NCBI GenBank assembly: GCA_011947345.1
Contig: JAAVTG010001021.1
Location: 186,001 to 250,000 of the forward strand
Length of the DNA: 64,000 bases
Reading direction: 5' to 3'
DNA from: Phytophthora quininea
Lineage: Eukaryota; Oomycota; Peronosporomycetes; Peronosporales; Peronosporaceae
Of the stretch, positions 23,201 through 35,400 are shown one piece after another. The notes below the pieces were generated by a model, which ran no database searches, had not been told where the DNA came from, and worked only from the letters and a program-made list of their open reading frames with translations. A program made the position numbers and the translations under genes. The stretch's first letter is position 1; each line of letters begins with the position of its first letter.

Positions 23201-24917
23201 TGTCTACTCCAACGCCATTCCGCGCCAGCTGATTGAGTTAATCGCAGCGGAGCGTCAAGAGCAGACTGACCGAGCTCGAGAGGACTTGCACAGCTTCCTG
23301 AACCAGAAGAAGGGTAAGCAGAACTTGGGCTTCTACGGCACCTTGATCGGACAGATCCAGGACGACACAGACTCTTCACTTGCTCGCGAATGGCTGGAGG
23401 ATCGCGTGAGACGGCGCAAGGAGTATGTGGCAATGTTACGCCGGAACATCCAGTACTTGGTGAACCGCGATAAGCACAAGAACTACTTTAAGGCCAGTGT
23501 GGAGAAGAAGTCGGCTGACTTGCGCTTCGTGCCGATCAATATGCACATCCAGGACTTGCTGATCGGCCCGACCAACGCCTTCATTAACGATGAGAAGCGA
23601 AGGTCGTCGAAGGAGGTCTCTGCCTACGACTTCACGACGGTTGGCGCACCAGCAGCGCATGTTTACAAATTCAACAAGGGCGGTATTCTCTCGTATCAAA
23701 ACAGACGCAAGAAAATGGAGGCTAAGATTGCGGATGCCGATCTGGACCTGTCGAAATGGCCCGAGGAGGTGCGCGAATATGACGACCTGAAGTGGGATCT
23801 CCAGTTGCGAATGGACTGTGCATTTGCACAGGCGTTAGCCTCGCTGACATGTAGCTTTGTCCGAAAGGTAGAAGTAGCGATTCAGAACCCTGACGTCGTC
23901 CGAGGCGAAGACATGTTGCGGCAGTTTTCTAGTCTAGGCTTCCTGTTCCAAGTGGAATCGTTGCTGTCAACTCACGGCAAGGAGATCGGCATGTTGGAAG
24001 ATATGGCAGGGTCAGTGGAACACTTGAGCTGTGTGGCTTTTGTGATCCAGGACGTTCGCGACAAACCGATGAACCGCTTCTCCTTCCGCATGTCACGACG
24101 CAAGGACGTGGCCGACGAAGCTGGCGTTGTAAAGGTGACAGTTGCCAACAAGACGGGCACGAAACGCTCTCACATCAAGTACATCGTGACGGTCCAAGTC
24201 GCTACTAGCGAGGTTGAACTGCCTGAGCGTTTGGCCGGCGGCGGGGAGATCCACGTGACGCCTGTTCTGTTCTCTCAAGGCATTAACGAGATGCAAACCA
24301 TCGCTAACAACACGGAACGCGCGAAGACTGAGCTGCAGGATATCATCAACTTCCGCAGTCTGAAGCCTCTAAAGGCGTTCTGCGAGAAGTACCGCCGCCT
24401 TGTAGTCGCAATGCCTAACAACGCGTTGTCGTCTTCAGGTCGTCATCGCAGCGGCTCCCATCGCTACAAGGCCATGTCTACAGACTCTTCTATTGCTGCC
24501 TCGCCCTTGCATTTGACGCAGGATGAGGTGACACAGGAGCTGCGTGCTCTCGAGGCGTGCATCAATGACGCTGCTCAGAGTTTGGTGAAGACGAAGCGCA
24601 CCGAGATCTTAAAGCGGTCGTCTGATCTCTGCAGAGAGCTCGGTGGTGGTCGCGTCACGGTGTGTAAGAGCGCCAAGGACCGCACAGCAATGTCTGTGAC
24701 GTTAGAGCAAGTGCGCATTCTGCAGCGTCATCACGACCTGCCGATCCACCGCGTTCCTGCCACGGTCTCCGTCATGCGAAGTCACGGCGTTCGTATCGAG
24801 AACGCACTCAAGAACACAGGCAAGCGTCAATTTGCCTTCAACAAGCTGCAGCGTTCGCTACTGCCTGAAGAATACCGTTGTCCGGACCAGGTGGGTGGCA
24901 CTGGTAACGTGTCTTAG
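20255..24917 (+). CDS. GPCR fused to inositol polyphosphate 4-phosphatase (GPCR-bigram), one frame break
   Basis: One long gene of about 1,550 codons. ATG 20255 starts a signal peptide (WALALVALLGAAGPAQA), then an ectodomain of about 360 residues with several N-x-S/T sites and Cys pairs. Seven hydrophobic segments follow (about residues 405-680, from TVVVYGACFLFSLVII to DVVWYIFIVWLPTAFL). The frame breaks near 22284: one surplus G; without it, EPEH runs into ENIRQDEAPS and the frame stays open to 24917. The second part ends in an INPP4-type phosphatase with the CX5R active-site motif CKSAKDRTAMS at 24663-24695, which in INPP4 proteins removes the 4-phosphate from phosphatidylinositol 3,4-bisphosphate. 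A stretch near 22450-22890 may be a C2-like domain. Receptor-enzyme fusions of this type are known in oomycetes as GPCR-bigrams. Confidence 0.9.
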
Positions 24918-25003
24918 AGCATGGAGTTGGCAGCCCCATGCGGCGCGTATACAGAAAGAAATTCTAGTATTTTTGTTTCCATTTCCACTGGTGTTTGGCT
25001 TTT

Positions 25004-27460
25004 TCAAAGATCGTTAAAGCTCATCTGAGTAACATAAGCTAATGAGTGACTGGAGTGGAGGCCTGGGCTAGTTGTAGCAGGCAGAGGCTCGTCCTTGTGT
25101 CCTTCTTTCGCAACAGCAGCAGCTTTTGAGAAGAAGAGTTCGGCACCATGCTTCGTTGGCGAGATGGCAAGTCGAGCATCTGCTTCCAGCTGGTTACGCT
25201 TGCGCAGCTTTGCCATCATCTCTTCGTCTGAAATCCCCTTTTCAGCAGCTAGCTTTTGTTTCTCCGCCAACTAGTAGAAACGACAGAAATTGTTAATAAA
25301 CATATTCGACGAGAAACTAAGTTTTGAAATCGTACCTCTTTCTTGCGCATAACTTCAGCGAAGTGGCGAGAGCTACTCATCTTGAGAATATCTCGTGACG
25401 GGACAAGGACACTCATCTGCTCACCTTCTAGCTCCGATCCCGTTCCAGATACTTCGGAGCGAGCGGAAGTTGGTTCGTCGTCGCTTTCAGGGATACTCGC
25501 GCCAATTCGAGCCGCGATCACTGGAGTGGGTAGACCTCGAGTCGATGGTCGAACTCGAATGTTATTTTCGTGAAGACGTGGGTCATGGTTCGTCGTCGGT
25601 GACCACATTGTGTGACCGTCTTCCAACATATCAAGGTGTGCCAGAGTGTTACCTCCTTCACTCGCATTATTGTGTGGATTGCCGTCTCCCATTCCGCCAC
25701 TACCGTCAGCACCAGCGCCATCATATCCGCCGAAACTATTCACTGATGAATTGGACTGGCCCACAATCTCCAGAATCTTGGTAAGCTTGAGTTCGGCAGT
25801 GACCAAATACCCGGCGTGTTCTCCGCCTGACATCAGTGACAACATCGAACTTGTCGGTGTCATTCCAACGGATCCAGTTCCGGTGCCAGACACTCCTGAA
25901 GAACCTGCCAATGCACTTTCACTCAAGCTAGTTTCCAGTACATCGTCGAAAGCTTGCAGCCGTCGGGCTAAACCGAAGGAGCCCTGTCGAACTGCCGACA
26001 TAACGCCGTCAAGACGCTCAAATGCAGACTTGTTCACCTTGAGCGAAGCTTTTGCTTGTTGAATTTCGTTTTCGAGCGTGTTATACACTTCGCGGTTGAG
26101 TTCGATGCCACCGATACCCGACGCTTTGAGCTCGTTAAGCTCTTGCAACACTTGCTCCTTTTCCTGACGGACAGAAATTAACCGTTCTTCTGCTTGGGTC
26201 TTCTCCTTGTCAAGGGACAAGCTGGTGGATGCCTGGGCTGCAATCTTCTCCACCACCTCACGCAAATTCGTGGCTCCCATTGCGAGTTTCAGCCCAGCTA
26301 GTACACTCTCGAAGTCTGCATTCTTTTGGGACTTGACCATGTTCGCTGCATGGAGCGCCTCGTTCGCACGTTCCCGGTTTTCGATGTTGCGCAGCAGTTT
26401 GGTCTCTTCTTCCGCTGACAGATCGCCGCGCATCTCCGCCACCATTTCAGCTCGCTCCTGTACTCTTTCCAGTCGCCATGCCTCCATTTTCTGCGAGTTT
26501 CGAGCTCGAACCTCGTGGTCACCGAGTTCTCGCGCTCTCGCTTTGCGTTCTACTTGTAATTGCTGCTGCACTTCCTGCAACAACTGCACGGCTCGGCTTT
26601 TGCCGACTTCAAGTTGTCTGCAGAGCGTCTTGACCTCTTCTGCTTCACGCTCACTGCTCTCGACGGCCGAAGACATCCCCGTAAGCTGCGAATCCACTCG
26701 CAATTGGGTTGTCTGCAGTCTGCGCAGCATGTGCTCTAGCTGTCGTCGTAAATGCATCTGCTCCTCCATGCTAGTTGTGCATTGAGCAATATGCTGCTTG
26801 ATTTGAATATTCTTCTTGGACACTGGTGTTTCCTGGTTCTGCATTCGACTGAGCGCTTCATTTTCCAACTGCAAAACGCGAAGCTCATCCTGTCAAACAA
26901 AAGACAAAATTCGTTAGTTCACTCACAAAAGAACACTATGTGCAAGTTCCATACCAATAGTTTGTTGAGTTCTCGTTGCCTCCGATCCACTTGAAGCTTC
27001 AGCTCGTTGAACTTGCGAGCGTTTAAGTGCACGCCATCTTCTAAATTCTCAATATCACGTTGACCCGAATCAACCTCCGGCGTCGCACTACCAAGTTCCC
27101 GAGTGGAACTGGATAAGGCGGACTCTCTTCCTGGAAACATGATAGGTATTGTGGCCTTGCGGACGGCTTCCACCAGCTCCCGTTTCTGAGTGATCTTTTG
27201 AGCTTTTGCGTGACGATGGCACCTTTGCCACTGTTCGAAGTGCCGCCTCCGTTATTGCCGGGAAACATTTCGTAGGCGTTCTGCGAGGATGAATCTGCGA
27301 GAGGAAGAAGCTTCATCCGGCCTCCACGTTTTTGGTTTTGTCATTATTTCTTGACGGTGGCTGTCGTTATTAACATGCATTAGCCTTTGGCATATTGCGG
27401 ACGAATACTTTGGCCACTTACCGCCGATAGGTCGGTGAATTCATTATTCGTCTTGTCCAT
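25004..27460 (-). CDS. Coiled-coil protein, probable outer dynein arm docking complex subunit (CCDC151/ODAD-like)
   Basis: Proposed exon 1 is 27460-27422 (MDKTNNEFTDLSA) followed by GTAAGT; a phase-0 acceptor leads into NAYEMFPGNNGGG. The body is a long, almost continuous coiled coil rich in Gln, Glu, Arg and Leu, with KFNELKLQVDRRQRELNKLL, RRQLEHMLRRLQTTQLRVD and FESVLAGLKLAMGATNLREVV, the last like the region before the final coil of ODA docking proteins. A low-complexity Ser/Gly segment (25500-25900) and a short last exon (25004-25270) follow. A frame break lies near 27190. If correct, it anchors dynein arms on flagellar doublets and would be used in zoospores. The family call rests on pattern, not alignment; another ciliary coiled-coil protein is possible. 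Confidence 0.55.
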
Positions 27461-27598
27461 TGCGACGTAGGAGCTTCTTGGGAGGCACACACACCGCGGA
27501 GCTAACGTTCCATCGCAAAACACAGGGCCAAAAGACACAAACAATTTACGAAACGACCCAGCAAAAATAACTACAAAGTAGTGTATATTTCTCGGTCT
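27461..27598. promoter_or_regulatory. Compact divergent promoter region
   Basis: Only 138 bp lie between the ATG of the coiled-coil gene (minus) and that of the ankyrin/TPR gene (plus). Both promoters and 5' leaders must fit here, so shared control is likely. No clear initiator match was found. Confidence 0.45.
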
Positions 27599-29320
27599 AT
27601 GATGAACATGTCGCCCAAGAAGAACCTCACCGCATCTCCAATCCGATCCGTGGAGAAAGAGTCAAGCACAATTGATATCTGGACGATTTGGTATGCTGCA
27701 CAATACGGAAAATTAGCGCGGGTCATATCATTGCTGGATCGACAATCTGTCAGCTCGATTGACGTGCAAGAATTCGTAAGAAGTTTGTCTCTACTTTCGG
27801 TCTTGAAAATTTACCAGCGTTTACTGTAGAGAACGCGCTGGAGCCCACTGCATTTTGCCTGCCGGTACGGCCATAGCAATGTCGTCGAATTTCTTGTTCA
27901 TCGAGGTGCAAATGTTGATCTGCCGGATTGGGTAAGTACAAACACTACTGTGTTTACATTTTTGTTTTGCTGATCCTTTCTTATCAGCAAGGAAATACGC
28001 CGCTGCATGTGGCCGCTGGCTGGGGAGATTTAAAATGCGTCACATTGGTACTGGAAGGTGGGGCTGCTGTTCGACTGAAGAATAACGCGGGCAACACTGC
28101 GTTGGATGTTGCCATCACGCTTGGTCGTAAGGAACACATGCGACTGCTGAAAGGGTGGAAGCCGCTAGGATTCAGTGCCGAAGGTTTGTGTTTACAACCT
28201 ATGAGTATTTTAGCTGCCGTTCCGACGTATTGTGGCTGAAAATGTTTCAGAACTTTCAGAATACCGACAGCAATGTATCGCGAACAACTCGAAGGCCAAT
28301 CAGCTAGAACGCTCTCTCGAGGAAGAGACGAACCCCAAGGTTCGTTTAGAGCTACAGGCTCTTTATTTTAAACGGCAAAGTTTTGGTAATTCCCACCCCG
28401 GGCTTCTTGCCACGTATGGCAAACTTTTACATCTCTACAGGTAAGGACTAGCTTCCAGCAAGCAATCGAAATCGGCTCAATATTTTTGTTGTTGTAGGGA
28501 AGATGGAGCCGTAGAAAAATCTCTTGATATGGCAGAGCAAGGACTCACTTTGTGTGAATCGATTTACACTCGCAATCACACAGAGACGGCTCACTGGGTC
28601 ACCGTACTGGGTGAGCTCTTCTTACTACAAGAAAATCCCGAGCAAGCCATCCATTGTCTTGCTGAAGCTTACAACACGCTTGTCAGGTAGATCGACTGGT
28701 GATTAGAATTGTATTCTCCTAGCTAACTTTCATTCATGACACTAGTTTGAAAGGCGAGGCAGGTCAGGAAACACTCGTCGCTTTGGAGAACTTGGCAATC
28801 GCGTATCAGCAGTGGGGGATTTACCTAACGCAGAAAAGCATCTGAACAAACTGCTGGAACATCTCACAGAGAGATACGGCGGTGGCTTCAATGCCAAACT
28901 GTTCCACGTGACCATGAGACTCGCCACCATCCTACTCGATCAGGTATGAACACTCAGCTTTCTTTGAGTTCTCGTAGTTTGTTTGACTTTTCATGTCTAG
29001 AAACGAGTGAACGAAGCGCAGAAATTATACGCGCAGTGTTTAGTACACGCTGAGAATCTGTTTGGCTCTGTCGACGAGCAAACTGTTGACTGCACCGACG
29101 CCCTGGGCAAATGCTACTTCTTTTGGGAGACTTCCCTACCGCCGAAGAATATTTCAAGCGTTCGCTCTCCACTCTACTGCGTCTTCCCAAGGGGAACGAT
29201 CAACCTTCCAGGCAAGAAGCCATACGTCGCGCACACAGCAATCTGGCCATGGTCGCCATCGCGCTCCGTTCCGCCGGTGCAGCTCGCCAACAACTTCAAC
29301 TTCTTGGCTATATTAAGTAA
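27599..29320 (+). CDS. Ankyrin and TPR repeat protein (about 8 exons)
   Basis: ATG at 27599 (a second in frame at 27602). Exon 1 ends at 27775, exon 2 is 27830-27931. The first three exons carry three ankyrin repeats (DIWTIWYAAQYGKLARVISLL; SPLHFACRYGHSNVVEFLVHRGANV; NTPLHVAAGWGDLKCVTLVLEGGA). The later exons hold paired helices of TPR type, including AVEKSLDMAEQGLTLCESIY, TLVALENLAIAYQQWGDL and EAQKLYAQCLVHAENLFG. A frame break near 29127 separates the last repeat (LLGDFPTAEEYFKRSLSTLL) from the rest. Such proteins are scaffolds; no partner can be read. Sharing a 138-bp upstream region with a probable flagellar gene, it may also act in flagella or zoospores, which is inference. Confidence 0.75.
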
Positions 29321-29406
29321 CTGTAGCAACATAAACCGTCTAACAGCTACTTAACATATTACAGCCATCGCCAGCCATTTGATACACAACCGAAGCCCAA
29401 GCAGCA

Positions 29407-31085
29407 ATGTCGGAGAAGGCGCCTCATGTGCTGGGCGGCACGCGCCCCAACGTGGACCAGCGCTTCCACCTGGAGACGGTGGACGACGAGGATAAGGCCA
29501 ACGCGCCGTCCATCTACACCCTGCAGGCCGAGGACGACGTGCCTGAAGTGACGACCATGGAGAGTCTGTGCATGAACTGCCACGAGGACGGCATGACCAA
29601 ACTGCTGCTGACCATGATCCCGTACTTCCGGGAAGTCATCCTCATGTCCTTCGAGTGCGAGCACTGCGGCTTTAAGAACAGCGAGGTGCAGTTCGGCGGC
29701 AAGGTGCAGGAGCAGGGCGCCAAGATCGAGCTGGACGTGACGGACCGCGAGGACTTGGACCGGCAGCTGATCAAGGCCGACGCCGGCGTCATCTACTTCC
29801 CAGCGCTGGACTTTGAGATCCCGCGCGAGACCCAGCGCGGTAGCATCAACACCATTGAAGGCGTGCTGCAGAAGGCCATCGAGGACCTCAGAGAGAACCA
29901 GGAGCACCGACGAGAGATCGACCCCGAGACCACGGCCAAGATCGACGAGTTCATCGCCAAGCTGGCCATGATGTCGGCGGGTCTGTCACTGCCGTTCAAG
30001 ATTGTGCTGGATGATCCTTGTACGTGCTTGGATGGGGTGGTGGTTTGGTGAACGTTTGCTAATTCGTTTGTTGATCTTGCAGCTGGCAATTCGCATATTG
30101 AGAACCCACACGCTCCTGCTATTGACCCCAAGATGAAGGTCACCAAGTACTACCGCTCAGAGCAGCAGGACCTGGACTGCGGCCTGCAGCCGGATATGTC
30201 GCACGACGCTCCGTCGCAAGCTCCGCGCGTGCTGCCGCATCGTAATGAAGGACTGGACAAGTTCGTGGAGGAGGCCAATATCGCTAAAAGGAGGTGATCC
30301 AGATCCCGGAGAACTGCTTTGCTTGTGGGGCACCGGGCTACTCGTGCATGTGCATGACGGACATCCCTCACTTCAAAGAGGTCATCATTATGTCGTACAA
30401 CTGCGAAGCTTGTGGCTTCAAGACCAACGAAGTCAAGGCTGGCGGTGCGATCCCTCCTCAGGGCGAGCGTATCACACTGCACGTCGACGCGTCGAAGGAC
30501 ACGGACGTGCTGGACCGCGACGTGCTCAAGTCGGACTCGGCCTGTGTCAACATCCCCGAAATCGAGTTGGAGATGGCACACGGTTCGCTGGGCGGACTGT
30601 ACACGACGATCGAAGGTCTGCTGGACAAGATCCGTCAGAACATCGAGGAAGGCAACCCGTTCGCCGTTGGCGACAGTGACGGCGGTCGGTCGCTGTTGAA
30701 CGCTTGGCTGGCTCGCCTGGACGAGCTCAAGCGCGGCGAGAAGCCGTTCACACTTATCCTGGAGGACCCGCTGGCTAACAGCTTCGTGTACTCGCCGTTC
30801 GGTGGCGCTGACGAGGACCCGTACATGACGGCCGAGAAGTTCACGCGTAGCGATTACGAGGACGACGTGCTGGGTATTACAGACATGAAGGTGGACAACT
30901 ACAGCGCTGACAGCCAGGTGCACGGTCTGGGCAGCATCACCGAGGAGAACGAGCCGATCCGCAGCGACAAGGAGACGATGGGCGGAGGTCGTGCCATTGA
31001 CCCGTCCAAATACCACCCGAACCCGGAAGCCGTCATGGAAGTTCGGCAGCAACTAGAGAAGCAGAAGAAGCAGGAGCAGCAGTAG
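29407..31085 (+). CDS. ZPR1: Zinc finger protein ZPR1 (one intron, one frame break)
   Basis: ZPR1 is a conserved eukaryotic protein that binds eEF1A and helps its folding and shuttles to the nucleus on growth signals. The classic double layout is present: first C4 zinc finger (CMNCHEDG...CEHCGFKN) with its ZPR1 domain, then a second finger (CFACGAPG...CEACGFKTNEV) with a second domain. The intron is 30020-30082. At the A-run 30286-30289 the frame breaks; one more A gives IAKKEVIQIPENCFACG and the frame then runs to the stop at 31085. The C-terminus is rich in Lys and Gln. The ATG at 29407 is the only good start and fits the family N-terminus. Confidence 0.94.
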
Positions 31086-31233
31086 GATAAGGCGGCAGTG
31101 GCGGATGCAAGTCAACATTTCGTCGACCCACATCCGCCATTGCGAATACCTAGGCTCTGAAATAGACTCCACCTTTTCTACGTACGCTACACAATCAAAC
31201 TCAATTCTATTTAAATCTGACAAATTGTCGTCT

Positions 31234-32379
31234 ATGCCGACTGGAACTCCCCAGCAGCCCCAGGGGCTGCTTGACGGCCCTCGGGAACGAGCAGAAGATC
31301 ACGCCAAGCCGGGAGCCAAGATGAAGGTTCAAGCGCCGGATGTGGTGGATCTCACGACAGCCACGCCACAGAAGAAGAAGAAGACAAAGCCAAGCCAATC
31401 GACGTCATGTCCACTTTCAATGGAGGAAAAGTTAAAGCAGTGGAAAGAGGCCAAGCAGAATGGTAAGTCAGACCAGGGACGCAAGTTTGAGCGACGCATC
31501 GAATTGAAAGTCTCGAGCTCAAGTGGCGTCAAACGGAAGGTCCCAGGAGCAGTGAACCGAACTGAGGCCATGTCAACAGAGCGTGGGCGTGCTGCATGTC
31601 TTACCCGCAGGAGCCCCCTTGCTACAGTTAACCAACGTAAGACTGCAGCACCTCCACCAGGAAGAACAGCACTGCGCCGTACGCCATCTCCAAACGTAGC
31701 AGTGTCTAGCGCCGCTGCTAAGAAGAAACCTCGTCCGTCGAACGGCGGTCGTTCCAGTACCCTTCCATTGCAACAACGAGCACTGAGAACGCCAGAAGGG
31801 AATCCTGCGTTGGATCAAGAAAACCGACAGGTCTCGCCAAATCAATCGTTTCTAGAGTGCAGTCCTGTGATTGATACAAAAATCCAAAAGGTTTCTACAC
31901 CACCCCAGCCTCCCGTGGAACCTCTGTCAAGCCCTCGCATTGAGGAAAACTCGGAGCTACTGGCCAAGCAGCTCGTGAAGGTCGCGATCAATTTCGAGAA
32001 GAAGCATTGGTTTCCGACGGCCTTCAGCGTGTTCAAACGAGCGCTCCTTTTGCTTCCTGGAGGAAATGCGAAGCTGAGTGAGCGACTAACACGGATCCGA
32101 GAAGACAATCCAGAAGTGGTCAACCAGGAATCTTCTCAAGATCTGCCTACGGCAGTTTACATGCAGCAGGTGCTGGAGCGTCATCTGATGACTGTGTTGA
32201 ACACTGGCAGCAAGAACGATCTAAAGGATCTCTACAAGATTGGAGGCAAGCGCGCAGAGCTCATTCTCGCCATTCGGCCGCTCCAGCAGCTCGAAGACTT
32301 GCAGCGAGTGCATGGCCTGACTGCCAACGCGATTGCCACGCTGCACTCACACCACACAAACTGGGAAAACCACTTGTGA
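31234..32379 (+). CDS. Basic protein with a KIF22-like helix-hairpin-helix C-terminus
   Basis: A single exon of about 381 codons from ATG 31234. The N-terminal two thirds are low in complexity and strongly basic (Lys, Pro, Ser, Arg, with KKKKTKPSQ), including MEEKLKQWKEAKQNGK. Next is a helical segment (AINFEKKHWFPTAFSVFKRALLLL) resembling one TPR-like hairpin. The last 70 residues (TGSKNDLKDLYKIGGKRAELIL...LEDLQRVHGLTANAIATL) match the helix-hairpin-helix DNA-binding pattern found at the end of the chromokinesin Kid/KIF22, but no motor domain is present here or close by. Probably nuclear and chromatin- or spindle-associated; the function is not known. Confidence 0.65.
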   Translation: MPTGTPQQPQGLLDGPRERAEDHAKPGAKMKVQAPDVVDLTTATPQKKKKTKPSQSTSCPLSMEEKLKQWKEAKQNGKSDQGRKFERRIELKVSSSSGVKRKVPGAVNRTEAMSTERGRAACLTRRSPLATVNQRKTAAPPPGRTALRRTPSPNVAVSSAAAKKKPRPSNGGRSSTLPLQQRALRTPEGNPALDQENRQVSPNQSFLECSPVIDTKIQKVSTPPQPPVEPLSSPRIEENSELLAKQLVKVAINFEKKHWFPTAFSVFKRALLLLPGGNAKLSERLTRIREDNPEVVNQESSQDLPTAVYMQQVLERHLMTVLNTGSKNDLKDLYKIGGKRAELILAIRPLQQLEDLQRVHGLTANAIATLHSHHTNWENHL

Positions 32380-32478
32380 AAACTCATCATCTTCAACTTG
32401 TCTGCGACGTGTGAGAGAATTACCTTATTTCATTATCTATCTTTTCCACCCAATCAAATCATTTGGCTGTTCAATACG

Positions 32479-35400
32479 ATGGCGTGGCGGCTCCAAGAGC
32501 AGGAGGAAGCTCGACGTCTGCGGGATCAGCTCGAGCAGCAGCGACTGGAGGAAGAGGAGGCGCGCCACTTGCGCGTAGGCCTACGACAACATGGTGGGCC
32601 GCGCTGGGAGGGCGTGTACACGGACGCCAGCTTCGTAGAGCGCAGCAGACGCCGCAAGCCCGGCGCTTTACGGGCCCAGGAGCGCTATCTACGGCGGGAC
32701 ATCCACTGCGGGGTCGAGGGCTGCGGTGTGTGTCGCCACGCACGAGCGCTGCTACCTGGTGGGGTGATGGCAAGAGCCCCAGAGACGGGGAGGTCGTCGT
32801 ACCGGATGCCTTCAGTCTATTGCAATGTATGGAGCTGCTGGAAGAGGAGACGAAGCTCTGTCGAGCGTTAAAGAGACTTTTAGTTCTGGAGAGTGTGTAC
32901 CAAGCTGCGCTGCGGATTGCTCCAAGCAGAGATGCCTCCAGACTCAGGAAGTTCTTTCGAGGAGAAGATCAAAGAGTTGACGGAGGAGTGTGTGTCTATT
33001 TGTTCCCAGACCAACACCACGTGGAGACTTTTGTGGAGTTGAAGTCGCTGGAGGAACCTCAAGCTGCAGTGGACGAACGAGCGGTGCTGAAGACGATGGA
33101 ATGGTATGTGACAAGGGGACATTTGCCATCTTCAGTGAAGATGGTGTTTATGACTAGGGATATCGACGCGCCCTTGAGTGTGCAATTGGCAGCGGCGGTG
33201 AATGCTCAAGCAGTCACTTGCGAGGCGTTTTTGGAGGAGAGACTGCCTGAGAAATCGGAGAATACAGCGTTCTTACTGGAGCTGGCAGCAAATACTGCGG
33301 AAGCTTTGCGGTATGAAGAGGCGCAGCGTATTCCCGATGAAAACGGGGTCTGTGTAGGTACACGGGTGGAGTTTGCACCGCACTTGTCACCGGCACACTT
33401 AAGAGAATTGATGTCACAAAATCATCTCGGGTGGTTGCTGGCAAGCTCGAAGTGAGCACCCACAACCCGATGGAGGCGTTCGTGCTAGTCGAGGGCCCGA
33501 ATGCAATCGAGAGAGTGCTTGTCTTTGGACGCGCTGCGATGAATCGTGGCGTTCATGGAGATCGTGTCGCCGTGGAGATGCTGCCGAAAGAACATTGGCG
33601 CGCGCCGAAGAGCGATCGGTTGCTGGTGCACTACACACAAGACGAGGCCGAAACGAATCACGACGCTGAAAACGAAGTAATGGAAACCGAAGTGCATGAG
33701 GCCGGTGTACTTCCGACAGGACAGGTTGTGGGGATCCTCAGTCGGTCGCCTCGATATCACGTAGCTACAGTGTTGGCTTCAACTGTTAATGCAGGTGACG
33801 ACTACGCACTTGCTGTCCCCATGGATCTGCGTCTACCAAAAGTCCGCTTGCGTTCGCAACGACTTGATGCTTTACTGGATAAACGCCTCAAGGTTGTGAT
33901 AGACAGCTGGGCTGCTGATAGTTCGTATCCAAACGGGCACTACGTGGGGATTCTCGGCGCACCTGGAAGTTTACAAACGGAGCTCAGTGCGCTTCTAGTG
34001 GACAATGAAGTGGAGGAGGCGCCTTTCAGTGAAGCTGCGCTTGCCTGTCTTCCATCAAGCGACGAGTGTCCTATCGATATTGAGGAGGACGCGTTATGGA
34101 ATGCTCTACAGCAAAGAGACCCAGTCGGTGCGAGTTGTTGGATTGGAATGTCCCACTTGACGAAGTCCAACGACGTCGTGATCTTCGTGAAACCCATCGT
34201 GTTTTTAGTGTTGACCCTCATGGTTGTCAAGATATCGATGACGCCATGTCGGTTCGACGTCTTCCCAACGGGAATTTGGAGGTCGGAGTACACATCGCTG
34301 ACGTCTCTTATTACGTAGAACACGAGTCTCCTTTGGACTTAGAAGGCAGGCGCAGGGGAACGACAGTGTATTTGGTTGGACAACGCCTGGATATGCTCCC
34401 ATCTGTGCTAAGCGCGGATCTTTGCTCTTTGCACCAGAATCGAGATCGTTTAGCGGTCAGTGTGATATGGGAGCTCAATGGCGAGACTTACGACGTCATT
34501 GAAGACTCTACCTGGTTTGGACGCACCATTATTCGCTCGTGCTCGTCGATGACTTACGAGCAAGCCCATCGTCTTTTACAGGGTGTCAATGCCGATGCTG
34601 ATGATGTACCCCATCGTGGATCTACAAAGACTCTGCTATCACCGACAAAACACCCGGAAGGCGTAGCCGGCGGTCGTATCCCTTTAAAACTTCAAAGTTT
34701 GGTGCGTGAAGATCTCCAAATGCTTACGGAGGTTGCTCGTAGTCTAGCTCGTACCCGTGGCTCCCAAGGTGGTTTGGATTTGTCAAAGCAGGAAGAAGTT
34801 CGTTTCTCGTTAAATGTCACGGAGCTGGGCGAGGAAGACGTGGAGATTACGGTGAAAGAAAGCTTGGAAATTCACGGCACAATCGCCGAGCTGATGATTT
34901 TCGCGAATTCAACCGTTGCTCGTAAACTTGTCGAGTGTTTCCCGACCCACGCGCTCCTTCGTCGCCACCCACCACCGTCTGGAGATCGATTTACACAACT
35001 GATCCAACTCGCCAAAGCGCGTGATGTGGTCATTGATGCAACGAACAATTTCACGCTACAACAGTCGCTTGCGGCAGCAGAACGCTCGGGACGCATGAAT
35101 AAAAAGACAATGTCGCTGCTCAAGTCTTTGGCGGTGCGTGTGATGACTGAAGCGGAGTATGTGAGTTCAGGTGCTGTGGCAGCGGAAGGCGCAGCGACAC
35201 TGAATGGCGACGTCACCCGCTTCGCGCACTATGGCTTGGGTCTACAGTACTATACGCATTTTACCTCGCCGATCCGACGGTACGCTGATGTGATTGTACA
35301 TCGACAACTTCTGGCTGCAGTGAAGACTCCAAAGCATGGGAAGTCGTCGCCTACGAAACGAAACCCGTCCCGCACGGCGTCACCACTGTCACTCCCCGAG

